A program made the position numbers and the translations under genes. A model generated the notes under the pieces. It was not told the origin of the DNA, did not search any database, and saw only the letters and a program-made list of their open reading frames with translations. Positions 5,099 to 12,756 of a DNA stretch of 26,012 nucleotides are shown here, piece by piece. The stretch is from an uncultured Collinsella sp. (lineage in GTDB: Bacteria; Actinomycetota; Coriobacteriia; Coriobacteriales; Coriobacteriaceae), in NCBI GenBank assembly GCA_902494035.1, contig CABURV010000025.1:1-26012 (forward strand). The letters run 5' to 3'. How positions within the stretch are numbered: position 1 is the stretch's first letter; every line of letters begins with the position of its first letter.

Positions 5099-7999
5099 AT
5101 GACCCAGCCCTTGCCCTGGGAAAAGAACGCCGCGGTACCCGTGCCGCCCGCGCCGGAACCCGTGCCGCTCGATGCATATGCCGCCCCCGCTGCGCCGGAA
5201 CCCGAGCTCGTCCCGCTCGACATCTACGACGCTCCCGCGCCGGCACCCAAACCCGCCAAGCCGCTCGTCGACATCGACAGCCTTAATCCCGCCCAGCGCG
5301 AGGCGGTCCTGACCACCGAGGGTCCGTTGCTGGTCCTTGCCGGCGCCGGCTCGGGTAAGACCCGCGTCTTGACCTTCCGCATCGCACATATGCTCGGCGA
5401 CCTGGGCGTTAAGCCCTGGCAGATCCTTGCCATCACGTTTACCAACAAGGCCGCGGCCGAGATGCGCGAGCGTCTGGCGGCACTCATCCCCAGCGGTACC
5501 CGCGGCATGTGGGTGTGCACCTTCCATGCTATGTGCGTGCGCATGCTGCGCGAGGACGCTGACCTGCTGGGCTACACCGGTCAGTTCACCATCTACGATG
5601 ATGACGATTCCAAGCGCATGGTGCGCGATATTATGCAGGCGCTCGGTATCGAGCAAAAGCAATTCCCCATCAATATGATCCGCAGCAAGATCAGTTCGGC
5701 CAAAAACGCCATGATCGGCCCCGAGGACATGCTCAAATCCGCCGACAGCCCCAACGACAAAAAGGCCGCGCAGGTCTACCTGGAGCTGGAACGCCGCCTG
5801 CGCGCCGCCAACGCGATGGACTTCGACGACCTGCTCGTGCGCACGCTCGAGCTGCTGCGCACCCGCCCCGAGGTGCTCGATAAGTACCAAGAGCGTTTCC
5901 GCTACATTAGCGTCGACGAGTATCAGGACACCAACCACGTCCAGTACGAGATCGCCAACCTGCTGGCCGCCAAGTACCAAAACCTCATGGTCGTGGGCGA
6001 CGATGACCAGTCCATTTATAGCTGGCGTGGCGCCGACATCACCAACATCCTGGACTTTGAGCAGGACTTTAAAAACTGCAAGACCGTTAAGCTGGAGCAG
6101 AACTACCGCTCCACGGGCCATATCCTGAGCGCCGCCAACGCCGTGGTGCGCCACAACTCGCAGCGCAAGGACAAGCGCCTGTTTACGGCCGAGGGCGATG
6201 GCGAGAAGATCCAGGCCTTCCAGGCAAGCGACGAGCGCGACGAGGGCCGCTGGATTGCCGGCGAGATCGAAAAACTGCATGCCAAAGGCACGAGTTACGA
6301 CGATATCGCCGTGTTCTACCGCACCAACGCCCAGTCGCGTATCCTCGAAGATATGTTCCTGCGCGCAGGCGTGCCCTACAAGATCGTGGGCGGCACGCGA
6401 TTCTTCGACCGTGCCGAGATCCGCGACGTCATGGCCTACCTTAAGATGATCGTGAACCCGGCAGACGAGATGAGCGTCAAGCGCGTCATCAACACGCCGC
6501 GCCGCGGCATCGGCTCCACCTCGATCCAAAAGATTGAGCAGCTGGCGCGCGACAACCGTTGCTCGTTCTTCCAGGCCTGCGAGATCGCAACAGCCGAGAC
6601 GGGCATGTTTAGCGCCAAGGTGCGCAATGGCCTGTCGAGCTTTGTCTCGCTAGTGCGCGAGGGTCGCCGCATGGACGGCGAACTCAAGGACGTCGTCGAG
6701 ATGATCGTCGATAAGACGGGCCTGCTGCAGGCTTTCCGCGCCGAGGGTACCATGGAGTCCGAGAGCCGCGCCGAGAACATCCAGGAATTCCTGGGCGTCG
6801 CTGCCGAATTTGAGGAGACGCACGAGGACATCGAGGGTACGCTCGAGAGCTTGGAAGAGCTGCGCGCAGCCGGTGTTGCCGATGTGCCTGCCGGCGCCGA
6901 GCCCGAGTCCGTCGTGGTGAGCGCGCCCGCGCCCGAACCGGGGCCATCTGCCCCGGCATCCTCGTTTGAGGCGCTCGTCGGCGCGCGCGATGCCGCAGGT
7001 TCCAATCCGCTCGATAGCCTAGCCGCCCCGGCGCTCTCGCCGCAGGATGCCCTGGCCGCCGCCATCGCGGGCAACGCGTATGCCGCGCCGACGGAGATGC
7101 CGGCGGGTGCCGTGCATGCCGACGAGATCGAGCGCACCTACGGTCCGCTCACCTGTAAGGCGCTGCCGGCACTCATGGAGTGGCTGGCCCTGCGCTCCGA
7201 CTTGGATTCCCTGGCCGGCGAGACGCATGCCATTACCATGATGACTATCCACTCCGCCAAGGGCCTGGAGTTCCCGGCGGTGTTCGTGGCCGGCATGGAG
7301 GAGGGCATCTTCCCGCACGTGCACGACTTTGGCGGTAGTGACGATCCGGGCAAGCTCGAGGAGGAGCGTCGCTTGGCCTACGTCGCCATCACGCGTGCTC
7401 GCAAGCGCCTGTTCCTGACCTATGCGGCCACGCGTCGCACCTACGGCTCGACCTCTGCCAACCCGCGCTCGCGCTTCCTCAACGAGATTCCGTTTGAGGA
7501 TATCGAGTTTAGCGGCATCGGTTCTGCCGGTTTTGAGGGCACGGGCTGGGAGAAGCGCGGCGACCGTCACGGCACCTTTGGCTCGGGCATGGGCTCGGAT
7601 ATGTACGGCGGCAAGGTGTTTGGCTCGCATACGCGCTCGACCGGCGGTTCCGGTTCGCGCGGCGGATCGAGCTTCGACGACTTCTTTGGCGGCAGTAGCT
7701 ACGGAACCGAGCGCCATCGTGGGGTCTCGCCCGACGCCGGCCGTGTTGCCTCGACCTTTGGCTCGGGCGCGCCGCGCGTCAAAAAGCCGTCGTCCAAGGT
7801 GTCCCCGACGGTGGAGCGCAAGGTCGATCGTGCCAGCGCATCGCAGGACTTTGCCGTGGGCGATACCGTGAGCCATAAGACCTTTGGCACGGGTACCGTG
7901 ATCTCGGTCGCTGGAGACATGATCGAGGTTCAATTCGAAAAGACCGGCCAGACCAAAAAGCTCATGAAAGGCTTCGCGCCTATAGTGAAACTGACCTAG
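5099..7999 (+). CDS. pcrA: ATP-dependent DNA helicase PcrA/UvrD (superfamily 1A)
   Basis: A 3'-5' DNA helicase of repair, replication restart and transcription-coupled repair. The start at 5099 follows GAGGAG (5087-5092). Motifs in order are the Q motif LNPAQREAV (62-70), Walker A AGAGSGKT (81-88), TFTNKAAAEMRERL, TFHAMCVRMLR, Walker B VDEYQDTNHVQYE, GDDDQSIYSWRGAD, LEQNYRST, NTPRRGIGSTS, MTIHSAKGLEFP and YVAITRARKRLFLTY. The C-terminal small domain (about 916-966, VGDTVSHKTFGTGTVISV) is the RNA-polymerase-binding Tudor-like domain of PcrA. At 966 aa it is about 200 residues longer than usual. The extras are a Pro/Ala N-terminal tail with a repeated PEP..VPLD.Y.AP unit (about 19-52), an Ala/Pro insert in the 2B region (about 594-677) and a Gly/Ser-rich linker (about 810-910). 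Confidence 0.95.
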   Translation: MTQPLPWEKNAAVPVPPAPEPVPLDAYAAPAAPEPELVPLDIYDAPAPAPKPAKPLVDIDSLNPAQREAVLTTEGPLLVLAGAGSGKTRVLTFRIAHMLGDLGVKPWQILAITFTNKAAAEMRERLAALIPSGTRGMWVCTFHAMCVRMLREDADLLGYTGQFTIYDDDDSKRMVRDIMQALGIEQKQFPINMIRSKISSAKNAMIGPEDMLKSADSPNDKKAAQVYLELERRLRAANAMDFDDLLVRTLELLRTRPEVLDKYQERFRYISVDEYQDTNHVQYEIANLLAAKYQNLMVVGDDDQSIYSWRGADITNILDFEQDFKNCKTVKLEQNYRSTGHILSAANAVVRHNSQRKDKRLFTAEGDGEKIQAFQASDERDEGRWIAGEIEKLHAKGTSYDDIAVFYRTNAQSRILEDMFLRAGVPYKIVGGTRFFDRAEIRDVMAYLKMIVNPADEMSVKRVINTPRRGIGSTSIQKIEQLARDNRCSFFQACEIATAETGMFSAKVRNGLSSFVSLVREGRRMDGELKDVVEMIVDKTGLLQAFRAEGTMESESRAENIQEFLGVAAEFEETHEDIEGTLESLEELRAAGVADVPAGAEPESVVVSAPAPEPGPSAPASSFEALVGARDAAGSNPLDSLAAPALSPQDALAAAIAGNAYAAPTEMPAGAVHADEIERTYGPLTCKALPALMEWLALRSDLDSLAGETHAITMMTIHSAKGLEFPAVFVAGMEEGIFPHVHDFGGSDDPGKLEEERRLAYVAITRARKRLFLTYAATRRTYGSTSANPRSRFLNEIPFEDIEFSGIGSAGFEGTGWEKRGDRHGTFGSGMGSDMYGGKVFGSHTRSTGGSGSRGGSSFDDFFGGSSYGTERHRGVSPDAGRVASTFGSGAPRVKKPSSKVSPTVERKVDRASASQDFAVGDTVSHKTFGTGTVISVAGDMIEVQFEKTGQTKKLMKGFAPIVKLT

Positions 8000-8001
8000 G
8001 C

Positions 8002-8099
8002 GGCTTTCCCAGGCACGACACCTCGGCCTTCAATCGTCGGGCATGACCTCAAGGTCTATGCCCTCCTCTTTCAGGCCGATCTGCCGCACCTGGAAAACC
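8002..8099. repeat. Long nested palindrome downstream of pcrA, with terminator-like core
   Basis: The outer arms GGCTTTCCCAGG (8002-8013) and CCTGGAAAACC (8089-8099) pair imperfectly; the middle arms CGGCCT (8024-8029) and AGGCCG (8073-8078) pair perfectly. The core GGGCATGACC-TCAA-GGTC-T-ATGCCC (8039-8063) has a bulged T and is followed by tcctcttt. It starts two bases after the pcrA stop and probably ends that transcript. The core matches 4796-4818 at 21 of 23 bases, and the right arm matches about 50-90. Confidence 0.7.
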
Positions 8100-8323
8100 C
8101 GTACATCCGGCTAGGCGGGCGCGCCGGGGGCTTTGGTCGCCTGCTCGGGCAGTCCTGCTCGCACGGAGAGCACATTAAGTGCTCTCCGGCTCGTGCGGAA
8201 CTCGCGATCGATGTTGTTCCATACGCCCGCCCAGGTCCTTGGGTAACATTGCTTGCGAACGCCGCTCCGCTCGTCCGCTTTTTGATTTGGAGAACCGGGT
8301 GGGCTGATATGTAGATACGAGTA
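8100..8323. other. Intergenic stretch with one strong hairpin, no gene seen
   Basis: Between pcrA and the manA end I find no credible coding frame. CGGAGAGCAC (8164-8173) pairs with GTGCTCTCCG (8179-8188) around ATTAA, with a possible outer GCAC/GTGC pairing. It lacks a T run, so its role is unknown. Confidence 0.4.
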
Positions 8324-8366
8324 GGGGCTCCTCCGTTGATGAACGGGGGAGCCCCTTGTTTCGTTT
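8324..8366. terminator. Strong terminator hairpin between convergent pcrA and manA
   Basis: GGGGCTCC (8324-8331) pairs with GGAGCCCC (8348-8355), and CCGTT (8333-8337) with AACGG (8342-8346), around GATG. On the plus strand the stem is followed by ttgtttcgtttt. The minus strand lacks a clear T run but the hairpin lies 28 nt past the manA stop, so it may serve both genes. Confidence 0.65.
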
Positions 8367-8382
8367 TGGTTGTTGTTGTGAC

Positions 8383-9315
8383 CTAGAGGTGGCTGATGAT
8401 CAGTTCCATCTTGCCTTCGAGGTCGATGGAGCTGACGGTCCTCGGAGCCAGCAGGTGGCTTCCCTTGTGGACGGGGTCGCCGCAGACGGTGCCTTCGCCG
8501 TCGATGACTGACAGGCACATGAAGGGCCAGCGCTGGTCGAGGGTCTTGTTGCCGTCAACACGTACGCGGTCGACGGTGTAGCAGGGGTTGGACTCGAGCT
8601 CGGTCACGCCGTCCACCTCGGGCGCGGTCACCGTGCCGTCGGTCGGAGCCTGAGCACCAAAGTTGATGCAGTCGAGGCTCTGCCCAATGTGCAGCGGGCG
8701 CAGCTTGCCGTCGGTGCCCGGGCGGTCGTAGTCGTACAGACGATACGTCACGTCGCTCGACTGCTGCGTTTCCAAAATGAGCGTGCCGGTCTTGATGGCG
8801 TGAACGGTGCCGGAGTCAATCTGGAAAAAGTCACCCTTGTGAATCGGCAGCACGTTGAGCATCTCGTCCCAACGGCCTTCCTCGATCATCTGTGCGGCTT
8901 CGGCGCGGTCATGCGCGCGCTGGCCGACGATGATCGTGGCACCGGGCTCGCAATCCAGCACGTACCAGCACTCGGTTTTGCCCAGGCTGCCGTTCTCGTG
9001 CTCGGCGGCGTACTCGTCGTTGGGGTGAATCTGGATTGAAAGGTCGTCCTTGGCGTCCAGAATCTTAATGAGCAGCGGGAACTCCTTGCCCTCGCAGTTG
9101 CCAAAGAGCTCGCGATACTCGGCCCACAGCCATGACAGCGTGTGGCCGGCATACGGGCCCTCCGCAATCTGGCAGTCGCCGTTGGGATGGGCCGAGATGG
9201 CCCAGCACTCACCGATGGGACCCTCGGGAATGTCGTAACCAAATACGGTTTCGAGCTGGCGGCCGCCCCAGATCTTCTCGTGGAAGATCGGCGTGAGTTT
9301 AATCAAATCGGACAT
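8383..9315 (-). CDS. manA: Mannose-6-phosphate isomerase, class I (cupin)
   Basis: A zinc enzyme interconverting mannose 6-phosphate and fructose 6-phosphate, linking mannose use and mannosyl donor synthesis with glycolysis. It is 310 aa, the short bacterial form. Markers are the N-terminal KLTPIFHEKIWGGRQL, the metal site Q95-I-H97-P-N-D, E115 in GKTECWYVLD, and H172 in IDSGTVHAI. The start at 9315 is preferred over an ATG two codons upstream, because GGGAG lies 7 nt from the chosen ATG and is too close to the other. It is on the same strand as gntR, 72 nt downstream, so the two are probably one operon controlled by that regulator. Confidence 0.93.
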   Translation of the reverse strand: MSDLIKLTPIFHEKIWGGRQLETVFGYDIPEGPIGECWAISAHPNGDCQIAEGPYAGHTLSWLWAEYRELFGNCEGKEFPLLIKILDAKDDLSIQIHPNDEYAAEHENGSLGKTECWYVLDCEPGATIIVGQRAHDRAEAAQMIEEGRWDEMLNVLPIHKGDFFQIDSGTVHAIKTGTLILETQQSSDVTYRLYDYDRPGTDGKLRPLHIGQSLDCINFGAQAPTDGTVTAPEVDGVTELESNPCYTVDRVRVDGNKTLDQRWPFMCLSVIDGEGTVCGDPVHKGSHLLAPRTVSSIDLEGKMELIISHL

Positions 9316-9387
9316 GTGCATACTCCCATAAGGTTGTGCGGGTGCCGCGTAAGACACCTCAAAACGAGCACCCACCGGATTACAAAA

Positions 9388-10107
9388 CTAGGCCAGCGTT
9401 ACGTTGTGCAGCTCAAAGCGGTCGCCTACGTTGTGCGAGATAGAATATTCAAACGCGGTGCCGCTATCCAAGAAGCCAATCTGGTTGAGTTCGAGCAGGG
9501 GAGAGCCGGGTTTGGTATCCAGGCGCTCAGCCTCTTCCTCGGTTGCCGCGACAGCGCGAATGGTGCGATGGAAGCTCGAAATCTTCAGCCCGCATTGCTC
9601 GCGGATAAAGCCGTAGACCGATCCGTACAGGTCCTTCTTTTTAAGGCCTGGGATCAGTTCGAGCGGCATATAGGTGTACTCGATGACGATGGGCTTCTCG
9701 TCGACCTGGCGCACGCGCACGATGTGATAGGCAAAGTCGTCTTCGGCCATTCCCAGCTGGGTCGCAACCTCTGCCGGCGGATTGACGATCGAGAAATCGT
9801 AGACCACCGAGGTCACCTTTTCCCCGCGGTGTTCATACGAAAAGCCCTGGGCACGGTCGTTCTTGCCTTGAAAAAACACCTGGCCAGGAAGCCCCGCCGT
9901 GCCCTTAACGTAGGTACCCGATCCACGCCGGCTGGTAATAAGACCTTCTTCGGTGATTTGTTCAAGAGCTCGTTTGACGGTGATTTTTGAAACGCTATAG
10001 AGCTCGCAGAACTCAACGACGGTGGGAAGCTTGTCGCCCGGTTTAAGAGCGCCATCCTCAATACTTTGACGAATATCTGCAGCTATCGCCTCGTATTTGG
10101 GAATCAA
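9388..10107 (-). CDS. GntR-family (HutC subfamily) transcriptional regulator with UTRA domain
   Basis: A 239-aa effector-responsive DNA-binding protein. The winged helix at 1-67 has the family pattern KYEAIAADIRQSIEDGALKP, LPTVVEFCELYSVSKITVKRA and EGLITSRRGSGTYV. A UTRA ligand domain (about 85-235) ends in LLELNQIGFLDSGTAFEYSI; such domains usually bind sugar phosphates or small acids. The start is TTG at 10107, placed four bases after a near-perfect AAGGAGG on the minus strand (10112-10118). It lies directly upstream of manA and divergent from a ROK sugar kinase, so a role as local repressor of hexose genes with a sugar-phosphate inducer is the simplest inference. Confidence 0.92.
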   Translation of the reverse strand: MIPKYEAIAADIRQSIEDGALKPGDKLPTVVEFCELYSVSKITVKRALEQITEEGLITSRRGSGTYVKGTAGLPGQVFFQGKNDRAQGFSYEHRGEKVTSVVYDFSIVNPPAEVATQLGMAEDDFAYHIVRVRQVDEKPIVIEYTYMPLELIPGLKKKDLYGSVYGFIREQCGLKISSFHRTIRAVAATEEEAERLDTKPGSPLLELNQIGFLDSGTAFEYSISHNVGDRFELHNVTLA

Positions 10108-10443
10108 GGAACCTCCTTTCCAACTTGATTGAGAATAAAAGAAAGTATAGTCAACACCTAAGTATCTCTATTGAGTTATTGAAAAGTTCGAGGAAGATAA
10201 AATTAAAAGTCGCCCCGCTTGAAAAATTAGAGCGTTTTAAATGATAAACATCTGAGTAGTGTCGTGTTGAGAAATGATCGGTCCGAGGACGGGGCCGAAC
10301 CGATATAACACCCAGCGAACCGAATCTCGTACTCTGCGCTTCCCCAGATAAAACCTGCCAAAACAAACCTGTCCTTTTTGGTAGGTTTTTGCCTTGGGAG
10401 CGGTACCATACAGGCAATGTTTAAACGAGAAAGGCGGGCTCCC
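10108..10443. promoter_or_regulatory. AT-rich divergent control region between gntR and the sugar kinase
   Basis: This 336-nt gap is clearly more AT-rich than the genes around it and has no credible coding frame. On the minus strand GGTGTTGACTATACTTTC (near 10138-10155) contains overlapping -35-like TTGACT and -10-like TATACT elements upstream of gntR, and is a plausible place for a GntR operator. On the plus strand TACCAT (10404-10409), 35 nt before the kinase start, is a weak -10 candidate. A strong hairpin at 10350-10390 is listed separately. Confidence 0.5.
10350..10390. terminator. Bidirectional terminator-like hairpin upstream of the ROK kinase
   Basis: AAAACCTGCCAAAA (10350-10363) pairs with TTTTGGTAGGTTTT (10376-10389) along 14 bp with one G-T wobble, flanked by A and T runs so that it reads as an intrinsic terminator on both strands. 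It lies 54 nt before the kinase start, with no upstream plus-strand gene to terminate. Confidence 0.6.
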
Positions 10444-11397
10444 ATGGAACCTAAGCAGTATTACATCGGCATCGACGTCGGCGGCACCTCGGTCAAGGAG
10501 GGTCTGTTCGATGAGGACGGAAACCTGCTTGCCAAGGCTAGCGTGCCCACGCCTCCCATCGTTGACGCTGCGGGCTTTGCCGCGGTGACCGAGGCTATCG
10601 ACCAGGTGGTCGCCAAGGCCCAGATTCCGCGTGCCTTTGTGTCGGGCATTGGCCTGGCCGTTCCGTGCCCCATCCCGGCATCGGGCGATGCCAAGGTCAA
10701 GGCGAACATCGCCATCAACCTGCCCGAGCTCAAGATCGCCATCCAGGAGCACTGCCCCGACGCGGTCGTTAAGTACGAGAACGACGCCAACGCTGCTGCT
10801 ATGGGCGAGGCCTGGCTCGGCTCTGCCAAGGGCGTACAGAACGTGGTGATGGTTACCATTGGTACCGGCGTGGGCGGCGGCGTTATCGTTAACGGCGACG
10901 TGGTATCGGGCGTTGTGGGTGCTGGCGGCGAGATTGGCCACATGTGCCTGAACCCGGCCGAGGAGCGCACCTGCGGCTGCGGCGGCCATGGCCACCTGGA
11001 GCAGTATTCCAGCGCCACCGGCGTGGTGAGCAACTACCTTGCCGAGTGCAAGAAGGCAGGCGTCGAGCCCATCGAGCTGACCGGCCCCTCCGATTCCAAG
11101 GACGTGTTCCAGGCTTGTCGCGAGGGCGACAAGCTCGCGCTGGCCGCGGCCGATACCATGGCCGACTATCTCGGCCGCGCACTGGCGCTTATTGCCAACG
11201 TGGTTGATCCCGAGATGTTCCTCATCGGCGGCGGCGCCTCCGCCTCGGCCGATGTCTACCTCGACAAGGTTCGCGAGCACTTTAAGCAGTACGCGCTTTC
11301 CGCCTCGCGCGAGACGCCCATTAAGGTCGCTTCGCTCGGAAACGACGCCGGCATCATCGGTGCCGCCTACGTAGCCCTGCGCGCTGCCGGTAAATAG
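10444..11397 (+). CDS. ROK-family sugar kinase, probably glucokinase
   Basis: A 317-aa cytoplasmic kinase phosphorylating glucose or a related hexose with ATP. ROK markers are the phosphate loop YIGIDVGGTSVKEGLFD (7-23), the catalytic aspartate D114 in ENDANAAA, the second ATP motif TIGTGVGGGVIVNG (138-151), the sugar-binding GGEIGHM with H166, and the zinc site starting CGCGGHGHLE (177-186). The usual third zinc cysteine is a histidine (H184). The start at 10444 gives the standard N-terminus, with GAAAGGCGGG upstream; an in-frame ATG at 10417 is less likely. The divergent gntR-manA pair suggests coordinated hexose use. N-acetyl sugar or fructose specificity cannot be excluded from sequence alone. 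Confidence 0.88.
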   Translation: MEPKQYYIGIDVGGTSVKEGLFDEDGNLLAKASVPTPPIVDAAGFAAVTEAIDQVVAKAQIPRAFVSGIGLAVPCPIPASGDAKVKANIAINLPELKIAIQEHCPDAVVKYENDANAAAMGEAWLGSAKGVQNVVMVTIGTGVGGGVIVNGDVVSGVVGAGGEIGHMCLNPAEERTCGCGGHGHLEQYSSATGVVSNYLAECKKAGVEPIELTGPSDSKDVFQACREGDKLALAAADTMADYLGRALALIANVVDPEMFLIGGGASASADVYLDKVREHFKQYALSASRETPIKVASLGNDAGIIGAAYVALRAAGK

Positions 11398-11399
11398 CT

Positions 11400-11452
11400 G
11401 GTGCAAGGGGGACAGGTTACATTGCACCAACATGGTGCAAAAGGGACAGCCT
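11400..11452. repeat. REP-like element downstream of the ROK kinase
   Basis: GGTGCAA (11400-11406) pairs with TTGCACC (11422-11428), and the unit GGTGCAA.GGGGACAG is partly repeated at 11433-11449 as GGTGCAAAAGGGACAG. Bases 11400-11439 match 4895-4934 at 36 of 40 positions. It begins 3 nt after the kinase stop and has no T run. Confidence 0.7.
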
Positions 11453-11521
11453 TGGCCCCCGTGCCTGCGCCCCAAAATATGCCGTGGCCCTTCCGTCTGC
11501 GAAGGCTCGGCATCGGCGTGC

Positions 11522-11527
11522 TACCAT
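11522..11527 (+). promoter_or_regulatory. Weak -10 candidate of ppaC
   Basis: TACCAT lies 39 nt before the ppaC start. The same hexamer occurs 35 nt before the ROK kinase start. No convincing -35 box is visible. Confidence 0.25.
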
Positions 11528-11565
11528 AGCTACGTCCAAGTACACATATCAAGTGGAGGATATCC

Positions 11566-12489
11566 ATGGCAAACGTTCTTGTCTTTGGTCACCAGAACCC
11601 CGATAACGACGCCATCATGAGCGCCGTCGTCCTGTCCCAGCTGCTCAACCAGGTTGAGTATGCCGGCAACACCTACGAGGCTTGCGCCCTAGGCCAGCTT
11701 CCGGCCGAGTCCGCCAAGCTGCTCGCCGACGCCGGCATCGCCGAGCCTCGCGTGATCGAGTCCGTCGAGTCCGGTCAGCTCGTCGTCCTCACCGACCACA
11801 ACGAGTCCGCCCAGTCCGTCGCCGGCCTTAAGGACGCCACGGTCTTTGGCGTTGTCGATCATCACCGCATCGGCGACTTCGAGACCGCCGGCCCGCTGCA
11901 CTACATCTGCCTGCCCTGGGGCTCCAGCTGCACCATCGTCACCAAGCTCGCCGGCGTGCTCGGCGTTGAGCTTTCCGACGTTCAGGCCAAGCTGCTGCTC
12001 TCGGCCATGATGACCGACACGCTCATGCTCAAGAGCCCCACCACCACCGATGTCGACCGCGCCGTCGCCGCCAAGCTCGGCGAGCAGGTGGGCGTCGACC
12101 CGGTCAAGTTTGGCATGGAAGTCTTCCTCACCCGCCCGTCCGGCTCCTTCACCGCAGCCGAGATGGTCGGCAACGACATCAAGATGTTCGAGCCCGCCGG
12201 CAAGAAGCTGCTCATCGGCCAGTACGAGACTGTCGACAAGACCCGCGCACTCGGCATGATCGACGAGATTCGCGAGGCCATGCGCGCCTACGCCGCTGAG
12301 AAAGGTGCCGACGGCATCGTCCTGTGCATCACTGACATCATGGAGGAGGGCTCGCAGGTCCTGCTCGAGGGCGAGACCGAGGCCGCTCAGAAGGGCCTGG
12401 GCATTGCCGACGAGCACGACGGCGTCTGGATGCCGGGCGTCCTCTCCCGTAAGAAGCAGGTCGCTGCCCCCATCATGGCCGCCTGCTAG
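11566..12489 (+). CDS. ppaC: Manganese-dependent inorganic pyrophosphatase (family II, DHH)
   Basis: A cytoplasmic enzyme hydrolysing pyrophosphate and so driving nucleic acid and protein synthesis forward. It is 307 aa, the usual family II length without the regulatory CBS insert. The metal-binding residues are all visible: GHQNPDNDA (H9, D13, D15), TDHNE (D76), VDHHRIGDFE (D97, H98, H99) and D150 in SAMMTDTLMLK. The C-terminal substrate-binding SRKKQV (294-299) is present. The start follows GTGGAGGA (11553-11560) by 5 nt. It is monocistronic, closed by its own terminator. Confidence 0.96.
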   Translation: MANVLVFGHQNPDNDAIMSAVVLSQLLNQVEYAGNTYEACALGQLPAESAKLLADAGIAEPRVIESVESGQLVVLTDHNESAQSVAGLKDATVFGVVDHHRIGDFETAGPLHYICLPWGSSCTIVTKLAGVLGVELSDVQAKLLLSAMMTDTLMLKSPTTTDVDRAVAAKLGEQVGVDPVKFGMEVFLTRPSGSFTAAEMVGNDIKMFEPAGKKLLIGQYETVDKTRALGMIDEIREAMRAYAAEKGADGIVLCITDIMEEGSQVLLEGETEAAQKGLGIADEHDGVWMPGVLSRKKQVAAPIMAAC

Positions 12490-12508
12490 GTTTAGTTGAC
12501 CAAGCGCC

Positions 12509-12548
12509 ACGACCGGACCGCGGACGCCCCGCGCTCCGGTCGTTTTTT
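12509..12548 (+). terminator. ppaC terminator
   Basis: ACGACCGGA (12509-12517) pairs with TCCGGTCGT (12535-12543), with an inner CGCGG/CCGCG stem, and runs into six Ts (12543-12548). Confidence 0.9.
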
Positions 12549-12756
12549 GTGCACGGCGCCGCGTCGTCTCTTGGACAGGTATGCCCGTGCCGTTGAACAA
12601 ATAATGTTCAACCTGTGGTTCCGCTTTTCGGCCACGCCTGCGTGCTTGTCGTGCAGGGTAGGCTAGATGCAAGCGTAATACGTTAGAGCGCGGCGCCGCC
12701 ACTTGGGCGGGCCGTGCTTTTTTAAGACGGGAGCTTTCCCGTGAAAGGAGCCGCCC
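12549..12756 (+). promoter_or_regulatory. Structured leader with terminator upstream of nhaA
   Basis: No gene fits in this 208-nt gap. GTTGAAC (12592-12598) and GTTCAAC (12606-12612) form a hairpin or operator-like inverted repeat, extended by ACAGGT (12575-12580) with ACCTGT (12611-12616). Farther on, AGCGCGGC (12687-12694) pairs with GCCGTGCT (12711-12718) and CCGCC (12696-12700) with GGCGG (12706-12710), followed by six Ts (12718-12723): a complete intrinsic terminator 33 nt before the nhaA start. Because ppaC already has its own terminator, this second one may control nhaA by attenuation. Confidence 0.5.

Noticed and set aside
8111..8518. A 135-codon minus-strand frame past the manA end
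   Set aside because: It crosses a strong terminator and overlaps manA in another frame; the Arg/Pro/Ser-rich product has no recognisable feature.
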